Positions 33,932-44,200 of a DNA stretch of 64,000 nucleotides are shown here, piece after piece. Made by a program: the position numbers and the translations under genes. The DNA lies in NCBI RefSeq assembly GCF_008274785.1, contig NZ_VTPU01000001.1:434001-498000 (forward strand), given 5' to 3'. Positions within the stretch are counted from its first letter, which is position 1, and every line of letters begins with the position of its first letter. Below the pieces are notes generated by a model, which worked only from the letters and a program-made list of their open reading frames with translations, had not been told where the DNA came from and ran no database searches. Origin of the DNA: Halomonas eurihalina. GTDB taxonomy: Bacteria; Pseudomonadota; Gammaproteobacteria; Pseudomonadales; Halomonadaceae.

Positions 33932-34790
33932 CTAAGATTCAGCCATCCTATCCAGCTTCTCCACCAAGTCTTCTGCCCTCAGGTGGGTATACCGTCTCAG
34001 CATCTGCATCGACCTGTGACCACTGATCGCGGCGACCTCCTGGTCGGACAGTCCCGCCTCTACCAGCCGGCTGACAGCTTCATGGCGTAGGTCATGAAAG
34101 CGGAAGTCATCAAGTCCAGCCTTCTTCTTCGCCTGGTTCCAGAGCTTGGTGTAGGCGTAGGGGCCGCGCTTTCCGTCCCTGCCAGGCTCACCAAAGAACA
34201 CCAAATTACAGTCCAACGGACGCACCGGGTTGTTCAGCGCTTGCTTGAACACCTCAGTGGCGGTCTGGGTCAGTGGCACCAGGCGAGCTTCGTTGTTCTT
34301 GGTGTCGGTGAGACGCACCACGCGGCGTTTCACGTCGACCTGTGCTCGGGTGAGGGTCAGGATCTCGGACGAGCGCATGCCCGTCTCCAGGGCGATTCTA
34401 GCGACCCAGGCCAGCATGGGGTTGCTGTGCTGCCGTAGCACGGCGAACAGACGCTTTTCCTCGTCGGGGCTCAGGCGCCTGTCGCGGCCTTCTCCAGGGC
34501 TGGGTTTGCGGATGTTCTGGACGGGGTTGTAGGTCAGGCCGAGGCCCCATTCCTGGATGGCCACGGTATAGAGATGGCCGAGCAGGGCGAGCTCCAGGCG
34601 CACGGTATTGGCGCTGATAGGCTGGCCACGATGGCCAATGCTGTTCAGGCGGGTGTCACGGAAGTTGGCGATCAGCTCCGGCGTCAGGGCCGCGAGGGAA
34701 TACTTTCCCAGGTGCTCGGTCAGCGTGCTGGCCTTGTGGCGCTCGCTTTTCTGAGTGCTGGGCTTCTTGGTAGGTGTAATCGCGCGCCAG
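33932..34790 (-). pseudogene. Tyrosine integrase, N terminus cut off by the phage
   Basis: C-terminal ~285 residues of a site-specific tyrosine recombinase. The core-binding part (LGKYSLAALTPELIANFRDT, TVRLELALLGHLYTVAIQEW) and all catalytic residues are present: Arg in LETGMRSSE, His-x-x-Arg in FHDLRHEA, His in ISGHRS and Tyr in LRRYTHL. The frame begins abruptly at ITPTKKPST, before which the sequence is phage DNA (only MCQSWRA fortuitously in frame). The arm-binding N-terminal domain is missing and should lie beyond the other phage end. It presumably mobilised the island using the tRNA target; now inactive. Confidence 0.8.
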
Positions 34791-34872
34791 CTTTGGCACA
34801 TATTGCCTATCTCTTTGGCACTAGCATTCTGTCTGGGGAAAACCTTTATTTCGCGGGGTACTTGGCACTACG
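34791..34872. repeat. Phage terminus with three TTGGCAC repeats (transposase-site candidates)
   Basis: TTTGGCACAT at 34792, TTTGGCACTA at 34814 and CTTGGCACTA at 34861 are spaced repeats beside the point where integrase homology stops. Transposable phages end in 5'-TG and carry repeated transposase-binding sites, so the terminus is placed at TGGCAC near 34794. Confidence 0.5.
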
Positions 34873-35320
34873 GGCCAATGACCCTGCTAGAGCGTTTCTG
34901 CGGACGCGCCTTCCACGCCTTGTATTCGCAGCTTGGACATATATATAGGTTCGGATATTCGGACAGGATGGATAGAGTCCCTTTCTCACGACAGACGTGG
35001 CAGATTGAGTGCTGCGGGAACTCCTCAGACACGTACTCATCCCTCAAGGGCATGATGTAACTGCCTGCGGGGGTCTGCTCAAGACGGTACTGGCTGAATC
35101 GACGATCACTCTCAATCTGGTCCCTGAGAGCCTTGTTTTCATCCAAGAGCTGCTGGTGCTGCTGTTGCAGTTCAAAGAGGCTGAACTGTGCCGTGGTGAG
35201 TTGCTCCATAATATCGGCAACGGCTGAATTGAGTCTGGCTTGATCGTTCACGTCCTTGGCCGAGCGTGCAATTTCATAGGCAGTCCGAAGGCCAGTGCCG
35301 AGTGATGCGAAGTCGACCAT
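34868..35320 (-). CDS. Phage protein with coiled coil and zinc-ribbon-like end
   Basis: 150 residues from MVDFASLGTGLRTAYEIARS. The middle is a Gln-rich coiled coil (LFELQQQHQQLLDENKALRD). The C terminus has ICHVCREKG and YICPSCEYKAWK, two CxxC pairs suited to bind zinc. The ATG at 35320 is used; a longer frame would read back into the methylase. Similar proteins occur in phages and islands with unknown role. Last gene before the phage end, 30 bp after the methylase. Confidence 0.65.
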   Translation of the reverse strand: MVDFASLGTGLRTAYEIARSAKDVNDQARLNSAVADIMEQLTTAQFSLFELQQQHQQLLDENKALRDQIESDRRFSQYRLEQTPAGSYIMPLRDEYVSEEFPQHSICHVCREKGTLSILSEYPNLYICPSCEYKAWKARPQKRSSRVIGP

Positions 35321-35351
35321 ACAGTGTCCTTTAGTGGTTGCGATGTAGCTA

Positions 35352-36146
35352 CTAGAATAACCCCGCTGGCTCGGCCTCGACATCCCAGCTGAAGATCAGC
35401 ACCTCGCATGCTTGCTGTGCTTGGTGACCGCCGCCGACGGTGTAACGGATGTCGGTGGTCTCGATGTGGTAGCCGGCGAAGATACGGCGGATGTCGGGAT
35501 GGTCGTTGAGGCTGATGATCGCCTTGCCCTTGAGCCGCCCCAGGATCTCGGCCATCTCCTCGTACTGTTCGATGCCAAAGCCGACGCCATAGCCCTCAGT
35601 TTGCCAGTATGGCGGGTCCATGTAGAACAGCGTATGCGGCCGGTCGTAGCGGCGGATGCATTCCTGCCAGGCCAGGTGCTCGATGTAGGTACTGGCGAGG
35701 CGCAGGTGGGCCGCTGAGAGCGTCTCCTCGAGACGCAGCAGGTTGAGGCCCGGTGGCGTGGTAGTGGCGGTACCGAAGCTCTGCCCCTCGATACGGGCGC
35801 CGAACGTCGACTGCTGGAGGTAGTAGAACCGGGCAGCCCGCTGGATGTCGGTCAAGGTCTCCGGCCGGGTCATCTTCTGCCACTCGAATACTTGCCGGGA
35901 GCTCAGCGCCCACTTGAACTGCCTGACGAACTCCTCCAGGTGGTGCTGGACAACCCGGTAGAGGTTGACCAGCTCGCCATTGACGTCGTTGAGCACTTCC
36001 ACGTCGGCCGGTACCGGGCGCAGGAAGTAGAGCGCCGCGCCTCCGGCGAAGGGCTCGACGTAGCATTGGTGGGCGGGCATTAGCGGAAAGATCTTGTCAG
36101 CGAGGCGGCGTTTGCCGCCCATCCAGGGAATGATCGGGGTGGCCAC
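35352..36146 (-). CDS. DNA adenine methylase (Dam-like, D12 class)
   Basis: 264-residue N6-adenine methyltransferase. The N-terminal WMGGKRRLADKIFP and YVEPFAGGAALYF form the S-adenosylmethionine site; catalytic motif IV is FYMDPPYW at ~residue 176. Phage Dam proteins protect phage DNA from host restriction. Its start overlaps the Com gene by 50 bp, mirroring the com-mom pair of Mu, where Com unlocks translation of the modification gene. Recognition sequence not predictable, GATC plausible. Confidence 0.88.
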   Translation of the reverse strand: MATPIIPWMGGKRRLADKIFPLMPAHQCYVEPFAGGAALYFLRPVPADVEVLNDVNGELVNLYRVVQHHLEEFVRQFKWALSSRQVFEWQKMTRPETLTDIQRAARFYYLQQSTFGARIEGQSFGTATTTPPGLNLLRLEETLSAAHLRLASTYIEHLAWQECIRRYDRPHTLFYMDPPYWQTEGYGVGFGIEQYEEMAEILGRLKGKAIISLNDHPDIRRIFAGYHIETTDIRYTVGGGHQAQQACEVLIFSWDVEAEPAGLF

Positions 36147-36294
36147 AATGCGACTCCTTTGGCATAGGTCTGGAGCTCGTGGCCCTCGCGTTGATGTGCC
36201 CGCACCTGGGGCACTTGATCTCGATCAGTTGATAGTAGCTGGCCCGGGCCAGCTTGCGGTTGCACTGGGTGCAGCGGATCTCATCCATCGCCAT
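36097..36294 (-). CDS. com: Com-like zinc-finger translational regulator
   Basis: 65-residue homologue of Mu Com. A four-Cys zinc finger, IRCTQCNRKL ... IEIKCPRCGHINA, fills most of the protein. Com binds the mRNA of the downstream modification gene and exposes its start site. AAGG lies 6-9 nt before the ATG. CTAACGTT is repeated in tandem just upstream (36304-36319). Overlap with the methylase indicates coupling. Confidence 0.85.
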   Translation of the reverse strand: MAMDEIRCTQCNRKLARASYYQLIEIKCPRCGHINARATSSRPMPKESHCGHPDHSLDGRQTPPR

Positions 36295-36454
36295 GTCAAG
36301 CCTTCTAACGTTCTAACGTTTGGCCTAGACTCGATCCCACCTCGCGCGAGGTGGGGAGCCTTGGCCGGCTTGCAGGCTATCTCTGCATGTTCGGCGGCCG
36401 CTCTAGATGCCGTTACATCCTGGGCGGTCGCTCCTCTTTCCTAGCGGTGTTATG

Positions 36455-36874
36455 TCACGCCCCCGCCACCACGCCGAATCGATCCGGCGGTGTCACCGTG
36501 ATCATGTTGCCTTGCCCATCGTCCACTTCCTTGGGTGTTCTGTCGTAGACACCGTCGTACTTGGCTAGCTTGTCCGGGTCATCGAACACCTGGGCATAGA
36601 CCGCATCGGCTGTGCCTCGGCCAGTGAACTCGGCTTCCGCCAGTACCTCGATGCCCGGGATGCCCCGCCACTGTTCAGCTTGCGTCTCCCGGAAACGCGC
36701 ATAGGCCAGCACCGCGCTGCCGGCCTGGACCGACTTGGTTCGCGCGAAGCCATCGATCACCGGCGGCAGCGTGATCTCGCCCTGGTCGGTCTGTCGGAGT
36801 AGTTCCGGGTGGTTCAGCGAGAGGAACTGTGCCAGCGCGGGGTAGTCCGCCACGTAGAGAATCGCGTCGATCAT
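36455..36874 (-). CDS. Phage tail fibre-associated protein
   Basis: 139 residues (MIDAILYVADYPALAQFLSL onward). Starts 4 bp inside the end of the fibre gene, a classic position for a fibre assembly or fibre-cap protein. Contains a compact alpha/beta pattern (YAQVFDDPDKLAKYDGVYDR) without known motif. The intergenic stretch 36295-36454 is non-coding. Confidence 0.6.
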   Translation of the reverse strand: MIDAILYVADYPALAQFLSLNHPELLRQTDQGEITLPPVIDGFARTKSVQAGSAVLAYARFRETQAEQWRGIPGIEVLAEAEFTGRGTADAVYAQVFDDPDKLAKYDGVYDRTPKEVDDGQGNMITVTPPDRFGVVAGA

Positions 36875-38670
36875 TGCAGGGCCTCCAGCTCAGCGAGGGG
36901 CATGTAGTAGGGGTAGTAGCGCAGTCGGCGAAGATAGCCGTTCATCACACCCGACCAACCGGTGTGCTGGTTACCCAGCGTGAGGCGAGCCATTCCCATC
37001 CGTTTGTCGCTCATAATCTCGAGCGTCCGCGAGCTTTCCCCCTGGTTGATCGCCATGTCGAAGCGGCCCTGCTCTTCATAGGCGAACGCGTAGGTGGTGG
37101 TGTCGGGATAGAGCGAGGGCGAGAAGTTGTGGCCGGCAAACGAGTTGCCATCGGGAGACGCCACATAGACCTGCCCACGCTTCGAGATGACCATGCGCTC
37201 TCCGCCGCTACCGGCGCCCAGGGTGACGATGTTGTCGTCATTGGCACCGCCGCCCTTCATCGCGACATCGAGAAATACCGAGCACTGACGCCGGTTCTCC
37301 CAGCCATCGGCATAGGTCCGAACCCCATCGGCCTCACGGGCTGCCGACGACCCCTCGGTCCAGATCGGTGAAGTCGCACTGCCCCTGACCTCCAACTGCC
37401 CCCAATAGAGGTCTATGCCACTGACTTCATCGCCGGCGAAATCCATGCTGCCATCAGCTTCCTGGATGAACAGATGCACCCACGAGCCGTTGCTGGTGGC
37501 CACCCCCGACAACTCGACACGATAGAACCCTTCCGGTAGCGGCGTGACGATGGCCTTCACGGTACTGCTCGCCGTCCATGTGGCCTCGCCTGCCACCAGG
37601 TCGATGGATGCCGCGACATCACCGCTATAGCCGTTCACGCGGACCTGGATTCGGGTATAGCCCTGGGGTTTGCAGAAGAAGGAATAGGCAATCTCCAGAC
37701 CTTCGACGTCGATGGGATTGACCTGCCTGGCGAAATGGCGTGTATGTTCCGCGTTGGGCACCACCCGGACCGGCACGCCGTTGCCCCCGGGGAACGGGTC
37801 GCCATTGCCGGGAAACAGGAGGTCACTGGAGTTCGCATCCCAGCGGTTGCATTCCGCGATCTCGTTGGTCGAGTGCGGCTCGTTGAGCACTCCCAGCGGT
37901 GTCCCGGTGATCGGGTCATACTCATATGCCGGCGTATCGACCGGCACTTCCACCAATTTTCCCCGCGCGTCCCACACCCACTTGGGCGAAGCACGCAGTA
38001 CGGTGATGACCTCGCTGTCGGAGAGCGCGTGCTGCACACCGTCCATCGGCGAGTCGGTCCAGCCGTACGCCTGCAGCAGGAAATCGGCATGCAGCGACTG
38101 GCCCAGGTCGCCCTGGCGCTGCAGGGAGCGTGACAGGCGCACCTGGTCACGCATCCGTGCGTCGACGCCGCCCCGGGTGTAGTACTCGGCGATCAGCGTG
38201 GCGCTGCCGCTGTCGTTGCGGTAGACATCGATGCGCTGGGCCTCGGGCGCGCTGATGACGCGAAAATAATCGCCATCGCTGGTGGCCCCCAGCCCCGATC
38301 CAACGCCCGTGTATGTCGCCGTGGCCTGGGCCACGGCATCGGCCATGTTGGTGGCCGTGTCCGCGTAAGCCGAGGCGAGGGACGCGTTCTCCGTCGTCGT
38401 CGCCACTGCCGCCTGAATGGTGTCCTGGTCGACATGAACCTCGTTCTTGGCCTGCTCGGCGGCCGCCGCGTCATTCGCGGCACTCGAAGCGGAACTGCTC
38501 GCGGCGTCCGCCTGCGACTTCGCGTACTCGCCCATGGCGACGGCGCCCGCCATCGCGGGAATCAGCCGGGTCTGGTGCCCGCCGTTGGCCATGCCGGTAT
38601 CCGGATCGGCGTCATCGGTGTAGGTCTTGCCGTCGCCGCCCATCTCGGTGGGATACGTGACTGATGCCAT
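36871..38670 (-). CDS. Tail fibre / receptor-binding protein
   Basis: 599 residues. The N terminus carries the tail-attachment part. Residues ~50-110 are Ala-rich heptads (AKSQADAASSSASSAANDAA) as in trimeric fibre stalks. The central part is a beta-rich carbohydrate-binding-like region and the C terminus a concanavalin-like fold pattern (MNGYLRRLRYYPYYMPLAEL, as in LamG-type domains). Probably binds the host surface. Adjacent to an assembly-type gene. Specificity unknown. Confidence 0.75.
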   Translation of the reverse strand: MASVTYPTEMGGDGKTYTDDADPDTGMANGGHQTRLIPAMAGAVAMGEYAKSQADAASSSASSAANDAAAAEQAKNEVHVDQDTIQAAVATTTENASLASAYADTATNMADAVAQATATYTGVGSGLGATSDGDYFRVISAPEAQRIDVYRNDSGSATLIAEYYTRGGVDARMRDQVRLSRSLQRQGDLGQSLHADFLLQAYGWTDSPMDGVQHALSDSEVITVLRASPKWVWDARGKLVEVPVDTPAYEYDPITGTPLGVLNEPHSTNEIAECNRWDANSSDLLFPGNGDPFPGGNGVPVRVVPNAEHTRHFARQVNPIDVEGLEIAYSFFCKPQGYTRIQVRVNGYSGDVAASIDLVAGEATWTASSTVKAIVTPLPEGFYRVELSGVATSNGSWVHLFIQEADGSMDFAGDEVSGIDLYWGQLEVRGSATSPIWTEGSSAAREADGVRTYADGWENRRQCSVFLDVAMKGGGANDDNIVTLGAGSGGERMVISKRGQVYVASPDGNSFAGHNFSPSLYPDTTTYAFAYEEQGRFDMAINQGESSRTLEIMSDKRMGMARLTLGNQHTGWSGVMNGYLRRLRYYPYYMPLAELEALQ

Positions 38671-39527
38671 TACAGAATCTCCAGCAGGGATAATGAGCCA
38701 CTGTGCGTGGCGTGGTAGGGGTGCGAGAGCGCGTCGATCTGCTGCTGCCGTGCCAGAAAGGTGCGCGCGAAATTCTCTGGCGACGGGGCTGGGGAAAAGG
38801 CATAGAGGAGCTCGCCGGCGATGCCCACCGTGCGCTGCAGACTGTACAGCCGCGTGAACGCCTCCTGTTCGCTCAGGTGATCCAGGGAGAGGGTCGCCGT
38901 GCGCCGGCGCCGCTTGAGATCGAAATACTCGGTGCGGTCCCCGGCCTCAGTGACCTCGGTGGTGTCGTCGTAGCCGTGCGTGATGCCGTACGAGGCATTG
39001 AATTCCGGCTGCCAGGCGTCGCCGATGAACATCCGCCCGATCTCGATATAGCCATCGGGGTTGGCCGGATCGTCGAATGCAACCCGGATATAGGAGGTGA
39101 CCTGCACCTCGTCGATGAAAACGGTCATCAGCGGGGTAAAATCCGCGTCGGCGTCCATCGTGCCGGCCCAGAAATTGTCGTACTCCCACTCGAGCTCGGC
39201 GGTGGCATAGACCGCCGGCCAGACATTGCGAACACCGCTATCCCAGGTCACCGTGCCGTTGGGGCCGGAACCGATGATGACGCGATACTGCGCCGATGCG
39301 CTCAGGTTATGGGCCGCCAGGGCCACCACGCCGATCGGTCGCGGCGTCCCCAACTCGATGGTGATGGCATCGCCGCTATCGTACAGCCGCGCCTGCTCGG
39401 CCAGCTCGCGGCGCTGAACCAGCGACAGCGGCTGCTCGTCGGACCAGTGGGGCGAGGCCACACTCAGGGTGGCGTCGTCTATCAGGTTGGGCCAACACAA
39501 AACGATCTTGCTCGGATCCAGCGGCAT
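38670..39527 (-). CDS. Tail tip protein
   Basis: 285 residues from MPLDPSKIVLCWPNLIDDAT, with AGGAGG 5 nt upstream; this decides the start over an upstream ATG. Largely beta-strand, with a galactose-binding-like stretch (IELGTPRPIGVVALAAHNLS) and a C-terminal part resembling distal tail proteins. One base overlaps the fibre gene start. Belongs to the conserved block after the tape measure in B3-like phages. Role inferred from position. Confidence 0.6.
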   Translation of the reverse strand: MPLDPSKIVLCWPNLIDDATLSVASPHWSDEQPLSLVQRRELAEQARLYDSGDAITIELGTPRPIGVVALAAHNLSASAQYRVIIGSGPNGTVTWDSGVRNVWPAVYATAELEWEYDNFWAGTMDADADFTPLMTVFIDEVQVTSYIRVAFDDPANPDGYIEIGRMFIGDAWQPEFNASYGITHGYDDTTEVTEAGDRTEYFDLKRRRRTATLSLDHLSEQEAFTRLYSLQRTVGIAGELLYAFSPAPSPENFARTFLARQQQIDALSHPYHATHSGSLSLLEIL

Positions 39528-39543
39528 GCGTCCTCCTGTCACG

Positions 39544-40995
39544 TCAGCCCCACAACTCCAGTGTGATGCGCCCGGTGCGGGCATTCAGTTCGCGGCCGAT
39601 GATGCGCATGTCGCGCCCCTGCCCGTAGCCGAGGCGGGGCGTCGTCACGGTCACGGTGTCGCCGATGGCCCGTTGCCGGGACTGGGCCAGACGCCCCTCG
39701 AGCGTGACGCGATCACGCCGCACGCTTAGCAGATCGGCCAGGCGGTCGGCGACGGCCTGAGCGTCCGCGCGGGAACGCAGGTCGGTCTCGATCGTCAGTT
39801 CATCGGCCAGGGGATGGCGGTCCCGGGTGGTCTGGCGCTCGGCCTTGGCGTCGCGATACTGCCGGGCGAGCCGGGCACGGCGAGCCGAATCCACACTGGC
39901 GGCCACGTCGGTCTGGGTGGTCTCGAGACGATCCGCACGCACCGTTACCCGCCACACCGGCAGGCCGCTGTCGCCGGCGCCGGTCGAGGACCGACCGAGC
40001 GAGGTGATCTGGTGATCGGCCAGGGTGGCCACGGGACTGGACGGGGCCTGCAGCAGGTGGGCACGCAGCGCGCCCCCGGGCGCCAGGCGCCACCAGCCGC
40101 CCACTGAGACCGCCAGGCGATCGAGGAGCGCAGCCGTGTTGACGCTATCGGTGATGTAGAGGCCCACGGTGCCGACGCCATTCAGGTTGGTGGCATCGGC
40201 GGCGTCCAGGGTCTCGCCCGCCTCGGCGGCGATGTCGGCCATCACCGCCCCGGCACCGGTCGACGCCGAGGCCGCATCGACCGTGACCTGCCCCTCCGGA
40301 GAGGTGCCCAGTCGCACATAGCCCTGATACGCGCGGAACTCACCAGCGGCCGGCGCCGTGGTCTGCAGCGCGTCGAGATCCGCGTAGGCTCCGCCATCGG
40401 TCAGGGCGGCGCCCTTGTCATAGACGACCGATACCGCGCAGTCGGCACGGCTGCTGACCTGATAGATCAGCTTTGCCGAGTTGACCAGCACCGGCTCGGC
40501 ATTGCGCACATCGCCGTAGACGCGCGGTTTGACTTGGCCAGCGATGTCGTCCTCGGTGCCCTCGAGGCCGTCGGGCAGCACGTTGTCGCCGGCGTAGGTC
40601 TCATGCGGGTGCGGGGTTTGTAGCAGCGTGCCCGGCTCGCGCAGGCGTACCGAGACCTCGCCCCGGCTGAACGACAGCCCGGCGACGGTGCCGCGCCAGG
40701 CCTCCAGGACGTTGCCCGATTCGACCCGCGACAGCACCGCTTCTCGGCCGTCGACGGCGTAGTCCGCCAGATAGTCGAGGCCGCCGTCGGCATTGATCAG
40801 CGTGGTCTCGCCGATACCCGAGCGGCTGATGCTGACCAGGTCGCCTGCGTACATGCCCTCACGGTAGAGGCCCGGCTGGCGGATGCGGGGTGTCCACCGT
40901 TGTGCGGTGGGGGCGCTGTAGGCACCGTCGGAAAACCGCAGTGTCACGGCGTCACCGGCGGCGTCCCTGGCCTCGATCGTCAGTAACCAGGTCAT
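39544..40995 (-). CDS. Tail hub/tip protein
   Basis: 483 residues (MTWLLTIEARDAAGDAVTLR onward), predicted beta-rich. The C-terminal part (LGYGQGRDMRIIGRELNART) is like hub proteins of siphophage tips. Sits between a small membrane protein and the tip gene. No catalytic motif seen. Confidence 0.6.
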   Translation of the reverse strand: MTWLLTIEARDAAGDAVTLRFSDGAYSAPTAQRWTPRIRQPGLYREGMYAGDLVSISRSGIGETTLINADGGLDYLADYAVDGREAVLSRVESGNVLEAWRGTVAGLSFSRGEVSVRLREPGTLLQTPHPHETYAGDNVLPDGLEGTEDDIAGQVKPRVYGDVRNAEPVLVNSAKLIYQVSSRADCAVSVVYDKGAALTDGGAYADLDALQTTAPAAGEFRAYQGYVRLGTSPEGQVTVDAASASTGAGAVMADIAAEAGETLDAADATNLNGVGTVGLYITDSVNTAALLDRLAVSVGGWWRLAPGGALRAHLLQAPSSPVATLADHQITSLGRSSTGAGDSGLPVWRVTVRADRLETTQTDVAASVDSARRARLARQYRDAKAERQTTRDRHPLADELTIETDLRSRADAQAVADRLADLLSVRRDRVTLEGRLAQSRQRAIGDTVTVTTPRLGYGQGRDMRIIGRELNARTGRITLELWG

Positions 40996-41001
40996 CGCAA
41001 T

Positions 41002-41292
41002 CTACACCCCCAGCCAATACGCGAGCCCCGCCACGGCAACAACGGGGGCGATAATGTCGAGCGCCGAGTCTCGCGACCAGCCACGAATGATCGGCTCCCA
41101 AGGCTTGACCGGGAGCGACTCTCCCCATTGCCACCCGCGCCGAATGCCGAGCTTGTACTCGTGCTGCGATAGCTCGCGGCCCAGGTAGAACGCTACCGCC
41201 ACCGCTCCTGCAGCGACGTAACCGAAGAACTGGCCAAGGGCCAGCTGGATCGCGATGGCGATGAGGGCGTGAGCAAGGGCTGTCTTGATCAT
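41002..41292 (-). CDS. Small phage membrane protein
   Basis: 96 residues with two to three hydrophobic helices: MIKTALAHALIAIAIQLALG, YVAAGAVAVAFYLGREL and IIAPVVAVAGLAYWLGV at the C terminus. Starts 4 bp inside the tape-measure gene end. Could be a holin-like or superinfection-exclusion protein; a holin is already encoded at 61.9-62.5 kb. Confidence 0.6.
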   Translation of the reverse strand: MIKTALAHALIAIAIQLALGQFFGYVAAGAVAVAFYLGRELSQHEYKLGIRRGWQWGESLPVKPWEPIIRGWSRDSALDIIAPVVAVAGLAYWLGV

Positions 41293-44200
41293 CGCTGGGC
41301 CTCCAGGCGCTGGCGATCGTCGATCGCGTCATTGGTTTCGGCGATGCGGGCCGTATTGCGGTCCACGCGCTTGAAGCCCTCCTGAGAGACGGCAACGCCG
41401 GCGGCCGCGTGCTGGTTGTTCTCGCTCAGCAGGCGATTGAGGTCGTCGCGCATGCGGCGATTCTCGCGGCGCAGATCATTGAGGACTTCCAGGATGTCGC
41501 CCTGGCCGAGCAAGGGAAGCGCGGGAATCGGCGGCAGCTCGGCACGGATGCCCAGGCCGCCATCGGGGCCGCGATGCAACGGCATGATGGCCTCAGGGTT
41601 CTCCTCACCCATCACACCCATGTTGAACATCGTGGGCTCATCGACGACGGAGTTGGTGAACACCCCGCCCTTGGCGAAGAAGCGCTTGGGGCCGGCAAAG
41701 TCCCGATCCAGCTCCTTGGCGACGCGAATCAGATCGGCATCGGCAATCGGCGTGGTCAGGATGTTGCCGGTCCAGCGATCCCAGTCGTAGTCCAGCGTGC
41801 CGCGCCAGATCTTCCAACTGCCGGCATAGTCCGAATAGCGGGTGAAGAAGCTGCGGGCACGCTCGATGTCCGACAGCCCCTTCAGCTCTTCCCGGACGCC
41901 GGCGAAGTCGGGCCGGTCGATACGCCCCGAGTAGTCGTCGCCGGTGATCCCGGCGGCCTGGTCCATCATCTCGTGGTAGCGCGATTGCTTGCGCAGCGAC
42001 AACGCCGCCGTCTTGGCGAAATCGAGCTCGCCGGCGTTGTACCAGCCCTTGTCACGACGATTCTTCATGTCGTCGAGCGCAGACTGATACTCCTTCCACG
42101 ACAGGATGTTGTCGTTGCCCGCCTGGGCCATGATGTTGTCGACGATCTTGTCGGAACGCTTGGCGGTGATGCCGTCGAGATCGTCGAAGAGCGTCTTGTC
42201 CTGGGCCTGCTGCTCGAGCGCGTTGGCCCGATCCAGGTAGCTGGCAGCTGCACGCTCTTTCTCCAGACGCTTCTCCTGGCGCTCCTTCGCCTCGCGACGC
42301 TCGCGCTCGATGCGGTTCTGCTCTTCCTGCGCCACGCCCAGGGCGTTGATGGAATCCCGCAGGCTCACCATCGTCGAGTTCATGTCGACGAACTGATCGG
42401 TGGTCCGGGTCATCTCATCGACGAGATTGCCCAGGCGAGTGACCTGGTCGAGCGCCCGCTGCTCGATGGACTCGGTGTTGCTATCCACCTCATCGGTGGA
42501 CCGCTTGAGGGCCTCAAGCCGCGAGATCGTGCCATCCCCATCGGCATCCAGCTGCGCAAAGATCTTCTTCAGCTGCGCGTCGCTGGCCATGCCGGCGAAC
42601 TGCTTGCCGAACTCGTCATAGTCGATGAGCCCGTCGAGCGAGCGATCGATGGTGTCGAACATCGGCGAGAGCGCATTGCCGATGCCGGATGCCAGGCCGT
42701 CCAGGCGCTCACTGGCCATCTCCTGGGCGGTGATGATGCCATCGCTGTTCTTGTCCAGGCGCTTGATCAGCCGGTCGATCTCGGCATTGGAGGCGATCGG
42801 CGACAGCGCGTCGCGCACCTGGTCATGGGTCAGCTGGCTGTTGCGCGTCCACTTGATCTGGTTGCGGGTCCACTTGAGCTGATTGCTCAGGACCCGGGAC
42901 AGCTCCGAGGTGCTGGCATCATTGGCCAGTTCGGTGGCATCGATGATGCCGTCGGCGTTCTGGTCGGCCCGCCGGATCATCTGGTTGATGCGCTCGTTCG
43001 ACGCCTTGCCCTTCAGGGCGTCGCGCACCTGGCCGGCGGTGAGCTGGCTATTGCGGGTCCACTTGATCTGGTTGCGCGTCCAGCCCAGCTGTTTGGCCAG
43101 CACCGACGAAAGCTCGGAGGTGGTGACGTCGCTGGCCAGCTCGGCAGCATCGATGATGCCGTCGGCGTTCTGGTCGGCGCGCCGGATCAGCTGATTGATG
43201 CGATCGTTCGAGGCCTTGCCCTTCAGCGCGTCGCGCACCTGGTCGGCGGTGAGCTGGCTATTGCGGGTCCACTTGATCTGGTTGCGCGTCCAGCCCAGCT
43301 GTTTGGCCAGCACCGACGAGAGCTCGGAGGTCGTGACGTCGCTGGCCAGCTCGGCGGCATCGATGATGCCGTCGGCGTTCTGGTCGGCCCGCCGGATCAG
43401 CTGGTTGATGCGATCATTCGAGGCCTTGCCCTTCAGGGCATCACGCACTTCAGCAGCGGTAAGCTGGCTGTTGCGCGTCCACTTGAACTGGTTACGCAGC
43501 ACGTTGGCCAGCCGGCTATCGCTCGGCATGCTCTCGATGACGACCGATTCGAGGCCACTGATCACCCCATCGGCATTGACGTCCAGCGAGCGCATCAGCG
43601 CCCTGAGCTGGGCGTCGGTGGCCATCCCCGACAGCCCATCCTTGAGTTCGGCGAAGGTCAGGTTGTCGTCGAGGTTGGCATCCAGCTGGTCGAACGAGCC
43701 GGACAGCGAGGCCGCAATGCCATCGGCCAGACCGCCCAAGCGGGCGTTGCCCACCTCCTGGGCGCTGATGATGCCGTCGCCGTTGGTGTCCAGACGACGG
43801 ATCAACTGGCTGATCGACTCGTCGCTGGCGATCGGGCGCAGCGCCTCTCGCACCTGGTCATGAGTCAGCTGCTGATTGCGGGTCCATTTGAACTGGTTAC
43901 GCAGCACGTTGGCCAGCCGGCTGTCGGTCGGCATGCTCTTGATGACGACTGACTCGAGGCCGCTGATCATCCCATCGGCATTGACGTCCATCGAGCGCAT
44001 CAGCGCCTTGAGCTGGGCGTCGGTGGCCATCCCCGACAGCCCGTCCTTGAGCTCGTCGAAGGTCAGGTTGTCGTCGAGATTGGCATCCAGCTGATCGAAC
44101 GACCCGGACAGCGAGTCGGCAATGCCGCCAGCCAGGCCAGCGAGCCGACTGCTGGTCAGCTCCTGGGCCGACAGCAGGCCATCACCATTCGCGTCGACGC

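Noticed and set aside
41409..43952. 847-residue plus-strand frame opposite the tape-measure gene
   Set aside because: Antisense shadow of the repeats in the tape-measure gene; no family features, no ribosome site.
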